A stretch of DNA of 64,000 nt. It comes from Herpetomonas samuelpessoai (lineage: Eukaryota > Euglenozoa > Kinetoplastea > Trypanosomatida > Trypanosomatidae). Positions 31,842 to 41,562 of the stretch are shown here, in pieces; the stretch's first letter is position 1; the number at the start of each line of letters is the position of its first letter. The stretch spans positions 1 to 64,000 of the forward strand of contig JASAOC010002043.1 in the NCBI GenBank assembly GCA_030849835.1. Direction: 5' to 3'. Both the position numbers and the translations under genes were made by a program. Under the pieces are notes generated by a model. It saw only the letters and a program-made list of their open reading frames with translations. It ran no database searches and was not told the origin of the DNA.

Positions 31842-32321
31842 TTACACGATGCAGTCTTGGATGCCACGTGACGCTGCTTTTAGGCGCGCAATCGCAGCAC
31901 CCTCTGTGCGACGAAATTCAGCGCGGCGGTCCAGTACTCCGCGAGCCTCCGCGGTGTACACACACCCGCGTGAGGTGGTTTGCTCCCACAAGGAGCAGGC
32001 GGGTGTACGAAGAGCAGTGTAGCCGTTGTGTGCTGCCCACTCACACCGCCTTTCCCGTGCTTCCTCTGCGGCGATCCGTTCCTGCAAGCGCGCAGTGGTA
32101 GGCGTGCCATGCGCGTTGGTGGAGCACCGCCGTTGTCCACATTGCGTGCACAGAAGGGACCATGATTGGTCCTGCTGAGAGAAGGTCCAGGTGCCGTGCC
32201 GAGCGGCGACGTAAGTGCTGACAATGCGTTGGAAATCTGTCTCCGCATCACACTGCACTTGGGTTCGCGAAAGCATCTCCTCGCACAGGAGGGAAGTCAC
32301 AGTGGTGCTCGCGTTTGCCAT
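31842..32321 (-). CDS. small Cys-containing protein of unknown function
   Basis: A 159-residue protein in the direction of the array. It has a CTQCGQRRC cluster near residues 58-66 and several other cysteines, many Arg and Glu in the C-terminal half (RLQERIAAEEARERRCEW; VLDRRAEFRRTEG), and ends GIQDCIV. A minus-strand tract TTTTCTTCCTTGTT followed by AG at 32372-32373 lies about 50 bases before ATG 32321, which supports a real mRNA start. No family recognised. The Cys pair could bind metal, but only one clear CxxC is present. Confidence 0.6.
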   Translation of the reverse strand: MANASTTVTSLLCEEMLSRTQVQCDAETDFQRIVSTYVAARHGTWTFSQQDQSWSLLCTQCGQRRCSTNAHGTPTTARLQERIAAEEARERRCEWAAHNGYTALRTPACSLWEQTTSRGCVYTAEARGVLDRRAEFRRTEGAAIARLKAASRGIQDCIV

Positions 32322-33320
32322 TCCGACAGCTCCCTGATCGAACAGGCGATGATGGTATTGTTCTATAAAGTCTAACAAGGAAGAAAATAATTGGTGAGAA
32401 GGTGTCGATCTTTGGCAAATCTATTGTACAGGAGAGGGTTTCCGAGCCAGGAGCCCTCGTTAGCCTTGGGATCCCATGCAAAACCACAAAGAAAGAGAGG
32501 AAAGCATGGGCGTTGCTATTGGTCATCAAGGGGAACACAAACACGACGAGTGAGGGCAACACGGTTCCACCGTTTTTTTTTTTGTGGAATTGGTTGCGCA
32601 CATGCCAAATGAGGCCCACTAAACCTGTCTTGTCACCCCACTTCCGCTTCACTTAGAAACTCGTCTCAGCGTCCAAGACCGTTGAAGTTCGCAGTCTCCA
32701 CTCACACAAACGCACACTGCGTGCGCCAAGGATTCGCCACAAACGCTGATGTCAGTGACCTAGGCTTAATATGCACTCCGCCTGGACCAACTCAGAATCC
32801 GTGTGCAGGATACGATGGTAGCCAATGGAAGACCTAGTTGGGGTGTTTTGCAAATTTTGTTTTCATATCTAAAGTACGAATCAGTGCGTCACAGATGAAC
32901 AGTAAAGAAGAAGGAAAAAAAAACGAATATGAAACAGACATCACGCATCCACAAACAAGCATATATAGATAGAAAATCGGAACCATTTAGCGACTAGGTG
33001 CGGGTCTCGTCATGGTAGGTACCAAGTAAGGCACAGAGAGGCACGCGTGCCTATTTCTTCTTACCCGTCGCACTCACAACACGAGGAGCTACAGTTGTGG
33101 GCCACCTTATGAAAGAACACAAAGAGAAACACAAGAGGAGGGACGGAAGTTACGTTACTTTAATAACAAAAGAACAACAGTAAAGATAAAAACAAAACAG
33201 AAGAGAAGCACCACAGAAACTTCCTCGGCGCGCAGGAATGCGCTAGACGTACAGTATGCATGAATGCTACAGGCGGAGAAACCCGTCGGCGCACATGGCG
33301 CAGAAAGTAGACCACTTTGT
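32322..33320 (-). other. intergenic region
   Basis: 1 kb, AT-rich in parts (32860-32990, 33155-33200), with a T10 run near 32573. No gene seen. Confidence 0.6.
32372..32373 (-). promoter_or_regulatory. candidate spliced-leader acceptor AG
   Basis: Minus-strand ATTATTTTCTTCCTTGTT then AG, about 50 bases before ATG 32321. Confidence 0.45.
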
Positions 33321-33611
33321 TTATTTTTTGCTCCATGTGTCGCTCGACGAGTTCCCCCGCGCTACGATGTCATCCTTCCCCCACCAGCTTAACGGGACAG
33401 AGAGAGTATCAGAGAAGAAGAAGGGCGGCGCCTCTCCAAGGAGTAGCCATGAATGCCCTTTCCTAGTGTGGAAAGGTGTGGCGAAGCGCCGTCCTGCTGG
33501 AGGTTGAATGGGAGCCGAAGCACGTTTCCCTGTAGCCATGCCTATCCATGGTAGAATGTAAAACGAGTCGTCTGTGCCGGGAAGAAAGCGTGGTGTGGTA
33601 TTCTGGGACAT
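33321..33611 (-). CDS. candidate small protein (96 aa), unknown
   Basis: A 96-residue frame starting with ATG at 33611. Immediately upstream on the minus strand lies a very strong pyrimidine region (about 33637-33700, with two long T runs) ending in AG at 33632-33633 or 33625-33626, which gives a 5' UTR of only about 14-20 bases. This is gene-like. The protein is rich in Pro, Ser and aromatic residues (SFYILPWIGMATGKR; RRFATPFHTRKG; HSWLLLGEAPP). No domain recognised. Its short length leaves doubt; the stop is TAA at 33321-33323. Confidence 0.5.
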   Translation of the reverse strand: MSQNTTPRFLPGTDDSFYILPWIGMATGKRASAPIQPPAGRRFATPFHTRKGHSWLLLGEAPPFFFSDTLSVPLSWWGKDDIVARGNSSSDTWSKK

Positions 33612-34230
33612 CTCGATATCGAAACTAGAAGCTAACCAAGCAAAAAGGTCATCCGAAAAAAAAAAAGAGAAACGAGAGGGGAAGTTAAAAAAAAAAAAAG
33701 AAACAGTGCTAACGTCAGAGCAACTCAGGCGTCACGTCGAATAAACAAACCAAGCCAAAGGAAAGTGGCGGTGAAGTAGGGGTGAGATAGAAACCTCTTG
33801 CACTAACGGAGATGAACCGTAAAGAGCGCGAACACAAAGAAGCGTACAGGCTGGGAAGTAGCGAGGGGAGGCGCCAACGCGCTATCTTCATGGGAGAATA
33901 GGGCGCCGACGTCAGCGTATCTAACCCCTCCCCAACGGCTGTTTTCCTTTCGTGCATCGGCGTTGTGAACCTTCACCACTGAGCGGATGCGTCTCAAGCC
34001 GTGCGTGATAGCGACAGGTCCATTTGAGGACAGTGTCGTATCGCGTGGGCGAGTGCAGCAGCAAGTCCGTCCCGTAGGGCAGCAGGTGGAGGGACGGAAA
34101 GGTCTTTCTCCAAAGAAGTTTTCCTTCCGCTGCCCTGCGCATGAAGGGCGTGCAACAGCCTCTTGAACAGGTTTCAGGACATCCTTCACACCTTGCCTCC
34201 TGCACCGCACTACCGTCGTACAGAAATCAC
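33612..34230 (-). other. intergenic region
   Basis: Acceptor-like region of the 96-aa frame (A11 and A13 runs at about 33656-33700 on the plus strand) and the 3' UTR of the amastin-like gene. Nothing else supported. Confidence 0.55.
33625..33626 (-). promoter_or_regulatory. candidate spliced-leader acceptor AG
   Basis: Follows a 60-base T/C-rich region on the minus strand (with a further AG at 33632-33633), 13 bases before ATG 33611. Confidence 0.5.
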
Positions 34231-35019
34231 TTAGAACGGCAGGAAGGCGAAGATGACGGCGACGACCTCGAGAGCCCAGGCCGCGACGCAAAGGCCAAAG
34301 CCAGCACCGTACTTGCCCATGTCCTTGAAGCCGGGGGAAATGTTACCTGCAGCCGGAGAAGTGGCGGCGAACTGGCAAATCTTCTCCGTCTGCTGTTCGG
34401 TGTGCCAGTTCTCAATCTCGCAGCAGTTGGACTGGTGGTACATGCCCGCCATCACACCCCAAGGGATGAGCGCCAGGAACACCGCGAAGACGCCCAGGGC
34501 GCCCACGCTAGGCTTGCCAACCTTCTGGCAGATGGAGAAGATGGAGGTGATCAGGGCGAGCGTCATGAAGCCGATGGCCATGATGCAGAAGGCCTCGATG
34601 ATCTTGAAGTTCAGGCGGATGCGAGGGCAGAAGGTGTTGCTGTAGTCGCGGTTATAGTAGCCAGTGCTGCGGCAGCCGCTCTTCATGCCCCACGCCGTCA
34701 CGCAGATGTCCTTGTCGGCAGCGGCGTCGGGGAAAATAAGGCTCTTGTACTGGTCGTTGAGCACGAACATCTCAATCGGAGTGGCAACCGTCAGAAGAAC
34801 GAGAGCAACAAACTGAACCACAAGGAAAATGATCAGACCAATGATGGGGTGGGGGCCGCTGCGGTCGTACTTGTCCTTCTTCTTGTCATTGCCTTCGTCC
34901 TGCTCGCTACCTTCGTGGCTCCGCTCCTCCACATCAGACGCATTCTCGGGTTGGGGGGCGGGGGTGTCGGTGTGGACCTCTTCCTCACCGGCGGGCTCGC
35001 GGCGTTCGCTGTCAGACAT
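34231..35019 (-). CDS. amastin-like surface/membrane glycoprotein
   Basis: A 262-residue protein with four membrane spans (about 59-80, 137-163, 171-194, 240-260), as in amastins, a trypanosomatid-specific family of surface glycoproteins. Between spans 1 and 2, CVTAWGMKSGC (106-116) fits the amastin signature C-x-[ST]-x-[WF]-G-x-[KRQ]-x-x-C. Four or more further cysteines lie in the outer loops (NTFCP; SNCCEIENW; KICQF). Unlike most amastins it starts with about 55 acidic, Glu/Pro-rich residues before span 1, probably cytoplasmic. It stands alone here, not in a tandem array. The subfamily is not assignable by eye. Confidence 0.85.
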   Translation of the reverse strand: MSDSERREPAGEEEVHTDTPAPQPENASDVEERSHEGSEQDEGNDKKKDKYDRSGPHPIIGLIIFLVVQFVALVLLTVATPIEMFVLNDQYKSLIFPDAAADKDICVTAWGMKSGCRSTGYYNRDYSNTFCPRIRLNFKIIEAFCIMAIGFMTLALITSIFSICQKVGKPSVGALGVFAVFLALIPWGVMAGMYHQSNCCEIENWHTEQQTEKICQFAATSPAAGNISPGFKDMGKYGAGFGLCVAAWALEVVAVIFAFLPF

Positions 35020-35437
35020 GATCGAGAGTTAGAGTGGAAATGTGTTGATTTTAAAAATCGGTTGCCTTCGGTTGTTTTCACAGACGAGAAAACAATACTA
35101 GGTTACGACGTGTCTGTATCTGCTAAACCAGGGTGTATTTCTTTTTGTGAAAAGAAAATGACTCGTGCTTACAGATGAACGACAGCAAAAAAGAGTTGTT
35201 CTTATCGACGGTATTATCCTAGATGGGGAAAAAACGTTTTACTATGCGATTGTTGGTCCGCAGAAAGTGGTTTCAGAGAAGAGAAAGGGAGACAAAGAAA
35301 GATTTTTATTTATTTTTTCACCTACGAACCGCACAGAGGAAGGCGGGGCGCCACTTACTCTACCCTGAAAGGATGGTACGGCGTAGCACGACGCCTCCTT
35401 CTGCGCATCCGTGAGACTGAAGTGGTCCTCGCCGCGT
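35020..35437 (-). other. intergenic region
   Basis: 5' UTR side of the amastin-like gene, AT-rich (35040-35320). Its right part overlaps the second open frame discussed under the candidate short gene at 35438-35605. Confidence 0.5.
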
Positions 35438-35605
35438 TTACACGTACATCCACCAGCCGGGCACGCATCGACGACAAAGAGGAGGAGGTTGTAAGGCGCT
35501 ACCGAGGGGCGTGGCACGGCGCACGACCTTCCAGTTTACGGTGTGGGACCACCGACGAAGGCCTTTATGGCCGTCCACGGCAGGGAGCATATGCCACGGA
35601 GACAT
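35438..35605 (-). CDS. candidate short or broken gene (55 aa)
   Basis: A 55-residue frame starting MSPWHMLPAVDGHKGLRRW and ending GWWMYV. Its ATG (35605) lies about 30 bases after one of the best acceptor-like sites in the window: a T15-16 run, then CCCCCC and AG at 35636-35637. An ATG six bases further upstream opens a 15-codon frame instead. An overlapping frame without an ATG continues further (to 35242) with protein-like composition (DACPAGGCTCKRG; FSLTDAQKEASCYAVPSF). The picture fits a small gene, or a gene whose frame has been interrupted by decay or a sequencing error. Not assigned. Confidence 0.3.
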   Translation of the reverse strand: MSPWHMLPAVDGHKGLRRWSHTVNWKVVRRATPLGSALQPPPLCRRCVPGWWMYV

Positions 35606-35635
35606 GATGCATCGCTTTAGGGTGTTTCTGTAACT

Positions 35636-35637
35636 CT
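35636..35637 (-). promoter_or_regulatory. candidate spliced-leader acceptor AG
   Basis: Minus-strand T-run (about 35646-35661) then GTCCCCCC and AG: a textbook acceptor with no long gene directly downstream. Confidence 0.55.
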
Positions 35638-36039
35638 GGGGGGACAAAAAAAAAAAAAAAACGGTGAGGGAGAGGCGCAAGTCGCCGCAACTACTGGGAG
35701 TCGTCTGCGTTGTGTATATGTCCACCGTGGCACCGCCAGTGGTTGCTCGAACTGTACACAGGAAAAGGGAAAAACCACATCACGCAAGAAAGGAGAAAGG
35801 AAGGAGGGGAGAAAGAGGTATGAGGAGGACCAGAGCTCCAGAAGGAATAAACATCACAGCGAGGAAAAGAAAGACCAAAGACACCGAGAGAAAGAAAACA
35901 AAGAAGCAAGTGCGTAGTAACGGAGAGGTATAGAACTGTCAACTCCAACACACAATTTTTTATTTGTTTTAACGTAAGGAGGTTGAAAGGGAATGAGTGC
36001 CCGCCTCTTCCGTTATACAACGCAAGCTGTTTCTTCGGA

Positions 36040-36053
36040 GGGGGGGGGGGGGG
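36040..36053 (+). repeat. G14 homopolymer
   Basis: Fourteen G residues, extended by AGGGGAGGAGGG. Reads as a C-rich pyrimidine tract on the transcribed minus strand. Confidence 0.95.
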
Positions 36054-36308
36054 AGGGGAGGAGGGATGTACATGGGGGAAGCATCCTCGCCGTAGGGCAT
36101 GGCGAGGCGCGAATACAAGAAATGAGAGCAATGGAAAAGTGTGATGGGACACACGCAAAGCGTATGTGTACCTCGCAACTGAGACTTGCCTCACGGTGCT
36201 CCCAGCAACACCTCTGTTGGGGCCTGGGAGGTCCACCAGAGTGGAACCAGACAATGTTATCGGAACTGTTCTTGCGCACACACACACACGTTTGCTGGCG
36301 TACAGGAC

Positions 36309-37673
36309 TCAGCTCTTTTTGGTGGCTTCACGAACCATGTCCTCTCGCAGGCGTCGTGCAATATCCACCGTGAGCTGCTTCTGCGCGGCGGCGTTGGGGT
36401 CCGCTGTGCCCTCTGGAGCGGGCGTGCCATTGCTAGAGGTGAAGTTGTTCAGTTCCTGCTGCCGCTTCGCCTTGTTCTGGGCCAAGATGCGCGCACGTTG
36501 CTCCTTCATGTGCTGCGCGCGCGCCTCCAGCTCCGCCTTTGACGGCTGGGCGCTGGCAGCGGTCTTGGTGCTGGTAGTGGTGGCCGTTGGTGCCGATGGC
36601 TTGGCCGCGGGATCGCCCGCGCCGCTGCTGGCGAGTGGCTTCAAAGCCCCGCCCACTTGAATCGGGGGCAGGGCAGCAGACGCAGAGGACCCGCCAATGG
36701 GGGGTAGCGCCCCTCCCGCAGGTTTACTCACGGGCGGTAGAGCGGGTGCTGCCTGTTTGGTGGTAGGAGCGGGGGTGGGTGCGAGTGATGGTGGGGGAGT
36801 TGGTGTGGCGGAACCCGGTTCGTCTACCAGATCAGGAGAAGCTGGCGCAGACATTTCTTTGCCGAGAATCACCTTGCGCCTCTTCTCATTTGCGTGTCGC
36901 GCCTCCATAATGTTGGCCGTCAACTTTTGGATAGTCATCTCCTTCTGCTCCTCAATCGCCTTGAGCTTCTCCGCCCTCATCTTCTCCGCTGCAACGGCGT
37001 CGTGCTGGCGGAGTTGCTGTGCCTCGCGCTCCACCACCTCAGCGGAACGACGTGCACGGTCCTTCTCCTCCTGGATGGAAAGCGCGAGGGCCTCGCGAAG
37101 TTCGGCGTCTTCGAGTTCGAGCTTCTTGGTCTCGTCCTGCTGCTCTGCAAGGGAGGCGGCGATGGCGTTCTGAATGGCTGTCTCCTCGTCCATGTCCCCA
37201 TTGGCCATTTCCGCTAAGCGTCGCTCCTCCTCCGTGGGCGGCGCCTGCTCCGTCCGTGGGACACTCAGATCGACGCCGTACGCCTCCAGCGCAGCCGTAG
37301 CAAGGATATCCAGCTCAATGTTCCGCTTCACCATCATGCTGTGGAAGCTGCGGAAGTCTTCGACCATGTAGACGTAATTCATGAGTCGCTTAAGGGGCTT
37401 GTAGTTCGCGCTGGATCGGTCCGCCATCGTCGCTTTCACGGCTTCCAGAGCCTCCGTTAATGGGACACCGATTTCACCAACGAAGTCAGTCAGCAGACCA
37501 TCCACGAGCGTCCGAAATTTTGTGTGGATTGTGGTGTACTCTAACTTCATCTCTTCGTCATTGTCAAACACCCCGCAATTTTCATCCACAAAGTCGTTCA
37601 CTGGCGTGCGCCAGACGGGCGATCTTGTGAACTGGATGAGTGTCTCCGTAATCCAGCTGTTGTCGGAGGGCAT
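36309..37673 (-). CDS. CFAP36: CFAP36/BARTL1-like flagellar protein with two ubiquitin-interacting motifs
   Basis: A 454-residue protein. Residues 1-130 match the BART-like domain of CFAP36 (CCDC104/BARTL1), which in animals binds the ciliary GTPase ARL3: WITETLIQFTRSPVWRTPVNDFVDENCGVFDNDEEMKLEYTTIH follows the family closely. Two helices then fit ubiquitin-interacting motifs: EETAIQNAIAASLAE (about 163-177) and EDAELREALALSIQEE (about 188-203), each with the acidic start and the A-x-x-x-S core. A Glu/Arg/Lys-rich helix (to about 275), a Pro/Ala/Ser linker and a basic C-terminal helix follow. A flagellar role is expected. The start is the first ATG. Confidence 0.85.
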   Translation of the reverse strand: MPSDNSWITETLIQFTRSPVWRTPVNDFVDENCGVFDNDEEMKLEYTTIHTKFRTLVDGLLTDFVGEIGVPLTEALEAVKATMADRSSANYKPLKRLMNYVYMVEDFRSFHSMMVKRNIELDILATAALEAYGVDLSVPRTEQAPPTEEERRLAEMANGDMDEETAIQNAIAASLAEQQDETKKLELEDAELREALALSIQEEKDRARRSAEVVEREAQQLRQHDAVAAEKMRAEKLKAIEEQKEMTIQKLTANIMEARHANEKRRKVILGKEMSAPASPDLVDEPGSATPTPPPSLAPTPAPTTKQAAPALPPVSKPAGGALPPIGGSSASAALPPIQVGGALKPLASSGAGDPAAKPSAPTATTTSTKTAASAQPSKAELEARAQHMKEQRARILAQNKAKRQQELNNFTSSNGTPAPEGTADPNAAAQKQLTVDIARRLREDMVREATKKS

Positions 37674-38540
37674 TGTTTTATTTTATTTTTGCAAGACAAT
37701 GGTGAAGGTCGCAAAGAGCACGATAAAAGCGTGTACCCCAAATGTACCGCCCGTGACACCCCTATGGAAGAGGGAGAGAAAGTCGAAAATTCAACGATGT
37801 AGGCGACCGATTGTCGTCCGTGTGCGATCGTGGACTGCTAGTCAAGGCAATCACGATATTTAAAAAAAAAGGAGATGTGGGGACACGAAAGAATACCCAA
37901 GCGCGTCACGATGCAGTCGCCCTTGATCCAGGCAAGGACACAGACGTTGCTCCCGTTATTGTTTATGGGTATACAGCTTTTGGTAGGAGAAAATATAATA
38001 TCGAGGCTTCCCTTTCGCTATCGCCTGAAGCAGTTCCAAAAGGATGGCGTTTTACAGAGAAATTCCAAAGAGAACGCTTCTTGACTCTAAGTGAACGACC
38101 ACGAGCGAAACACATGTTTGCAAGAATAGAGAAGCGCGAGGAAGAGGAGGAAAACAGGATGATTGTTGGTCCACGCTCATGTGTGCAGAGAGGTTGCATT
38201 GTGGCAAGGAAGAGACCCGAGGGACTCTCGACACGAACGGCCTTCGCATGTCTCGTATGCATACTGCCACACACTCTCGTCATGGACGGAAGGCACCCCA
38301 ATGGGGTTCCCGGGTCCTGTGCGTGACAAAAGTTTGGGGTAAGTTAGGATATGTGATGGTACTGGAGAGAAAAACGTCAGTCAAGTGTGATGCCGTCAAG
38401 CACATCCTCTTGACACTATGTGAAGAAATATCACACCGTGGTGATCTAACCCGGACTGCAGCCACGTAAAAGAAAGAGTCGTTCCTGTCAAGGCGAGACG
38501 AGGGCTTTGGTGACAACGCAACAGAGAAATACCGCGCTGG
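37674..38540 (-). other. intergenic region
   Basis: 0.87 kb of UTR-like DNA; A9 run near 37862-37870. The 112-codon minus frame at 37963-38301 lacks an ATG at its start and has no acceptor. No gene supported. Confidence 0.55.
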
Positions 38541-40964
38541 TCAAGCAGCTTCAGCAGTAGGTGCTTCTCCTTCTGCAATGGGAGAGTCGGCAGCGTCCTC
38601 TTGCGTGTCCGTTGCGTCCTCTTCGAGCGCCGCAAAAAACCCTCGCCCCGCTGTCGAGATTTTAAGGCGGCTCGCTGACAGGAGCATCGCCAGACTTCCT
38701 CCACACTGGTGACACGTCTCCTCCTTGTCCAGGATGGTCTGCTGGAAGCAATGCGGGCAATGAACATACGAGTGCAAGTCAGGAAGGTAGCGGCGGTCCT
38801 CACACTCCACGCAGGTTTCCGCAGAGGTGTAGTTGAAGCGACGGCAGCGACGACAGCGCCATCGAGACGGAAACGACAGACACGCGTTAGCCTCTCGCTG
38901 AGAGCTGCAACGCGGGCAGCGGTCGCGGACAGGCAGGGTGCCCCCCGACGCCACAGGAGTTTCGCACACGGCGCAGACCCAGATCTCTTCTGTCGGATCG
39001 AACTCCCGAGGTGCGAGACAAGACGGGCAGCGCCATAGCAAGCGGTCGTCGCAGTAGGTATGACAAGATGCACACTCCCAGCCTTCCGCCTGCAGTCGAC
39101 CGCGGCAGCGGTAGCACGACCTTCGATCCGGGGCGTTCGGCGCAAGGCACACGGGACACGAAATGCTGACTGGATTCACCGCGGGTCTCGCGGTGTCGCA
39201 TCCAGGGCAGATCGGTTCGGTGACGTGCGCAGTTGTGTGGCACTGCGGGCAGCACCAGAGACTCGGGTGAGGGGAGGCGCAGGTACTGCACGCAAAGGCC
39301 TCCGCCTTGTTGGCAGTGCTGCACACGGGACACTCCCACGGCGCGGCGGTGGGCCGGGCGCCGCAGCCGAGGCACTGCATTCGCTCCGCACGGTTAGTGC
39401 TGTGGCAGCTCGCACAGAGCCAATAGCCGAACGGAACCTCACGCGGCTTGCCGCAGCACTCTGTCACGTGCACATCCTTGTACTGCCGGCAGTACGGGCA
39501 CTGCCAGGCTCCAGGTGGCACGTGATGCGGTGCACCTTCGCCTTCCCCTGGCGAGGCTGTGTTTGCATCGACCGCGGAGGCGGGCAGCGGCGCCGCGCCG
39601 CCCTTGTCTTCTGCGAGGAATCGTGATTGGAGACAAATATCACAGAAGGATGCGTTGCGGCGCTGAATGACGTTGCAGTTCTTGCACCACCACGAGTCTC
39701 TCGGGTCTGTCGCGTCGCTTAGCCGCACGCTCGGCTCCCTTGCAGCAGTCGTGCGGTGGGACATCTCCTGGGAGGATGCTGCCATCTCTGTGGCTCTTGT
39801 GGTGTCCGTCGCATCGAGGGTTTCTGACTGTTGCTCCATTATGACCACTGCCACCGCAGCAGCAGGTTCCGAAGCACCGTTGCCCTGAGGGCCCACAGTC
39901 CCCGTGGCTTTTGGGGTGATTTGCGGTGGTGTTGAGCGTGCCTTTGCCGCAGCACGGGTGTCCTGGCGTGCGCTGCGACCGACAGATTCGAGAAGAGCCG
40001 GCAGAGGTGACATACACGACTCGCAAAGTTCCCAACGAACGTCGTTTCGCGTCCCGCAGCGGGGACAACGCACAACGGCGTCAGACTCCGTGACGGGAGC
40101 CTGAGGCTGACAGCATCGAAAGCAGGCCGCCGAGAAGATGCTATTGTGCGTTTCTCCGCAATGGTCGCAGCACCAACCAGGCGGACGCTCAACGAAGCAG
40201 CTGGCGCACTGAGTGGCAGCCTTGGGGTTCATGTTGTGGCAGGACGGGCAGCACCAGTCCTCCGCACCGGGGAACGGTGCCGCGCACTCGCGACACAGGA
40301 ACTTTGCACGGGCTGCCTGGAGACTGTCGCGGTCAGATGGTCTGCTACTGCCAATAGTCTTTCCTGCACTAGATGTCTCATTATCCTTCCCGTTTTCTGC
40401 ACCACACTCTCGGCAGTACCACCTACTGGGAAACACCACAACATGCCGAACAGGTGGGTTGTTTGCACGGTGCGAGTCGGTGGCCACGGCGCTGCAGTGG
40501 CGGCAGGTGCTGCGATTCATAAAGTTGAAGGTTTGACAGTGAACACACATCCACTCAATGGCGTCTTCGTGATTCACAATTCCCTTATGCTCGTTCACCG
40601 TGAAATGGTAGGCCTTCCGGCGCACACGCGCAAAGGGCTCGTACGCTGCATTGGCTGCCCTCACCTGGCACAGCTCTGGCGCGCTCTTCTGTGTCGCGGT
40701 CGCCACGGGTGCAGAGACATCGGTGCTCCCCGTCGGTGGCTTTTTGCTGGGTGGTTCTGCAGGAGGAGATGAAGGCGCTTCCGAGGAAGGGCCTTTGGCC
40801 GACGTCGTGGCGGGATGAAAGGCATCCTGCACGAGGCTGCGCAGCAGTTCGTCTTCGTTCCCGATCTGGAAGAGTGACCTGCTGCGGTGCAGCAGTCCAC
40901 AAGCCACAGGGAGGAAAGCTCGATAGCTCCCAAGGCGTAACGCTCTAACAAGCCCCTGCTGCAT
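38541..40964 (-). CDS. multi-zinc-finger (RanBP2-like) protein, probably mitochondrial
   Basis: An 807-residue protein with about 15 successive C4 zinc modules of the pattern W-x-C-x2-C-x10-C-x2-C (for example EWMCVHCQTFNFMNRSTC, EDWCCPSCHNMN, YWLCASCHSTN, RWRCRRCRRFNYTSAETC). Several keep the Asn of RanBP2-type fingers; others are looser zinc ribbons. The N-terminus (MQQGLVRALRLGSYRAFLPVACGLLHRSRS) is basic and Arg/Leu/Ser-rich without acids, as in mitochondrial presequences. RanBP2-type fingers bind either single-stranded RNA or proteins such as ubiquitin, and similar finger proteins act in kinetoplastid mitochondrial RNA processing. It ends in an acidic, Ala-rich tail and lies next to a second gene of the same design. 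Confidence 0.8.
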   Translation of the reverse strand: MQQGLVRALRLGSYRAFLPVACGLLHRSRSLFQIGNEDELLRSLVQDAFHPATTSAKGPSSEAPSSPPAEPPSKKPPTGSTDVSAPVATATQKSAPELCQVRAANAAYEPFARVRRKAYHFTVNEHKGIVNHEDAIEWMCVHCQTFNFMNRSTCRHCSAVATDSHRANNPPVRHVVVFPSRWYCRECGAENGKDNETSSAGKTIGSSRPSDRDSLQAARAKFLCRECAAPFPGAEDWCCPSCHNMNPKAATQCASCFVERPPGWCCDHCGETHNSIFSAACFRCCQPQAPVTESDAVVRCPRCGTRNDVRWELCESCMSPLPALLESVGRSARQDTRAAAKARSTPPQITPKATGTVGPQGNGASEPAAAVAVVIMEQQSETLDATDTTRATEMAASSQEMSHRTTAAREPSVRLSDATDPRDSWWCKNCNVIQRRNASFCDICLQSRFLAEDKGGAAPLPASAVDANTASPGEGEGAPHHVPPGAWQCPYCRQYKDVHVTECCGKPREVPFGYWLCASCHSTNRAERMQCLGCGARPTAAPWECPVCSTANKAEAFACSTCASPHPSLWCCPQCHTTAHVTEPICPGCDTARPAVNPVSISCPVCLAPNAPDRRSCYRCRGRLQAEGWECASCHTYCDDRLLWRCPSCLAPREFDPTEEIWVCAVCETPVASGGTLPVRDRCPRCSSQREANACLSFPSRWRCRRCRRFNYTSAETCVECEDRRYLPDLHSYVHCPHCFQQTILDKEETCHQCGGSLAMLLSASRLKISTAGRGFFAALEEDATDTQEDAADSPIAEGEAPTAEAA

Positions 40965-41562
40965 GCGCGATGGGTTCTCGTCACGAGTCGCAGATCACAG
41001 TGTAGATCTTTGAAGGAAGAAGAAGCTTCTGTCACCTGTTTCCATAGGTCACACACCGACAAATGGCGTGGAATCGTCAATAGCTGACTAGAAAAAAGAA
41101 GGAAACGTACATAGAGGCGTGAATACAAGGGGAGGGGAGAGGGAAGTGCACCTGGTTCTGCGTGTGTGAAAGTGTTGTCGACCTTTTCTGCAGCAGGATT
41201 GGACCTCTAGGAAACACCGGACCGCGTTCCATGTCGCCGGGGTCGTCCAATCGACATATGCTGTCACGACCAGGGGTGCCGCGTTACGCATGTGACGATG
41301 GTACCTGGCACACGGGGATGGGCTGAGGAGAGTCACGCAAGAAGTCTCGCTTGTGGTCGTTTAGGTGGGCATTATTGTGGCAAGCGCTTGTGAAGATGAT
41401 GGATGACGGGTCAGCAAAGTGCAGGTGTGATAGGTGAGAAAGAGAACGCCGCTGCAGTACTGCGACATTAGCAGCGACGATGCCAAAAGCCAAACACTAT
41501 AGGGTAGAAATCAACCACTGTGTTTCTAAGGAAGCAGTAAGCGTGCCGTCGCTGCGGTACAT
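40965..41562 (-). other. intergenic region
   Basis: 0.6 kb between the two zinc-finger genes. No repeat or gene seen. Confidence 0.55.

Larger units (their letters stand above)
35606..36308 (-). other. intergenic region with G14 run
   Basis: 3' UTR of the CFAP36-like gene and upstream region of the short frame. Contains an uninterrupted G14 at 36040-36053 (C14 on the transcribed strand) and a short (AC)n near 36278-36288. No gene seen. Confidence 0.6.

Noticed and set aside
34141-35178. 345-codon plus-strand frame
   Set aside because: Antisense to the amastin-like gene, which has the family signature and four spans.
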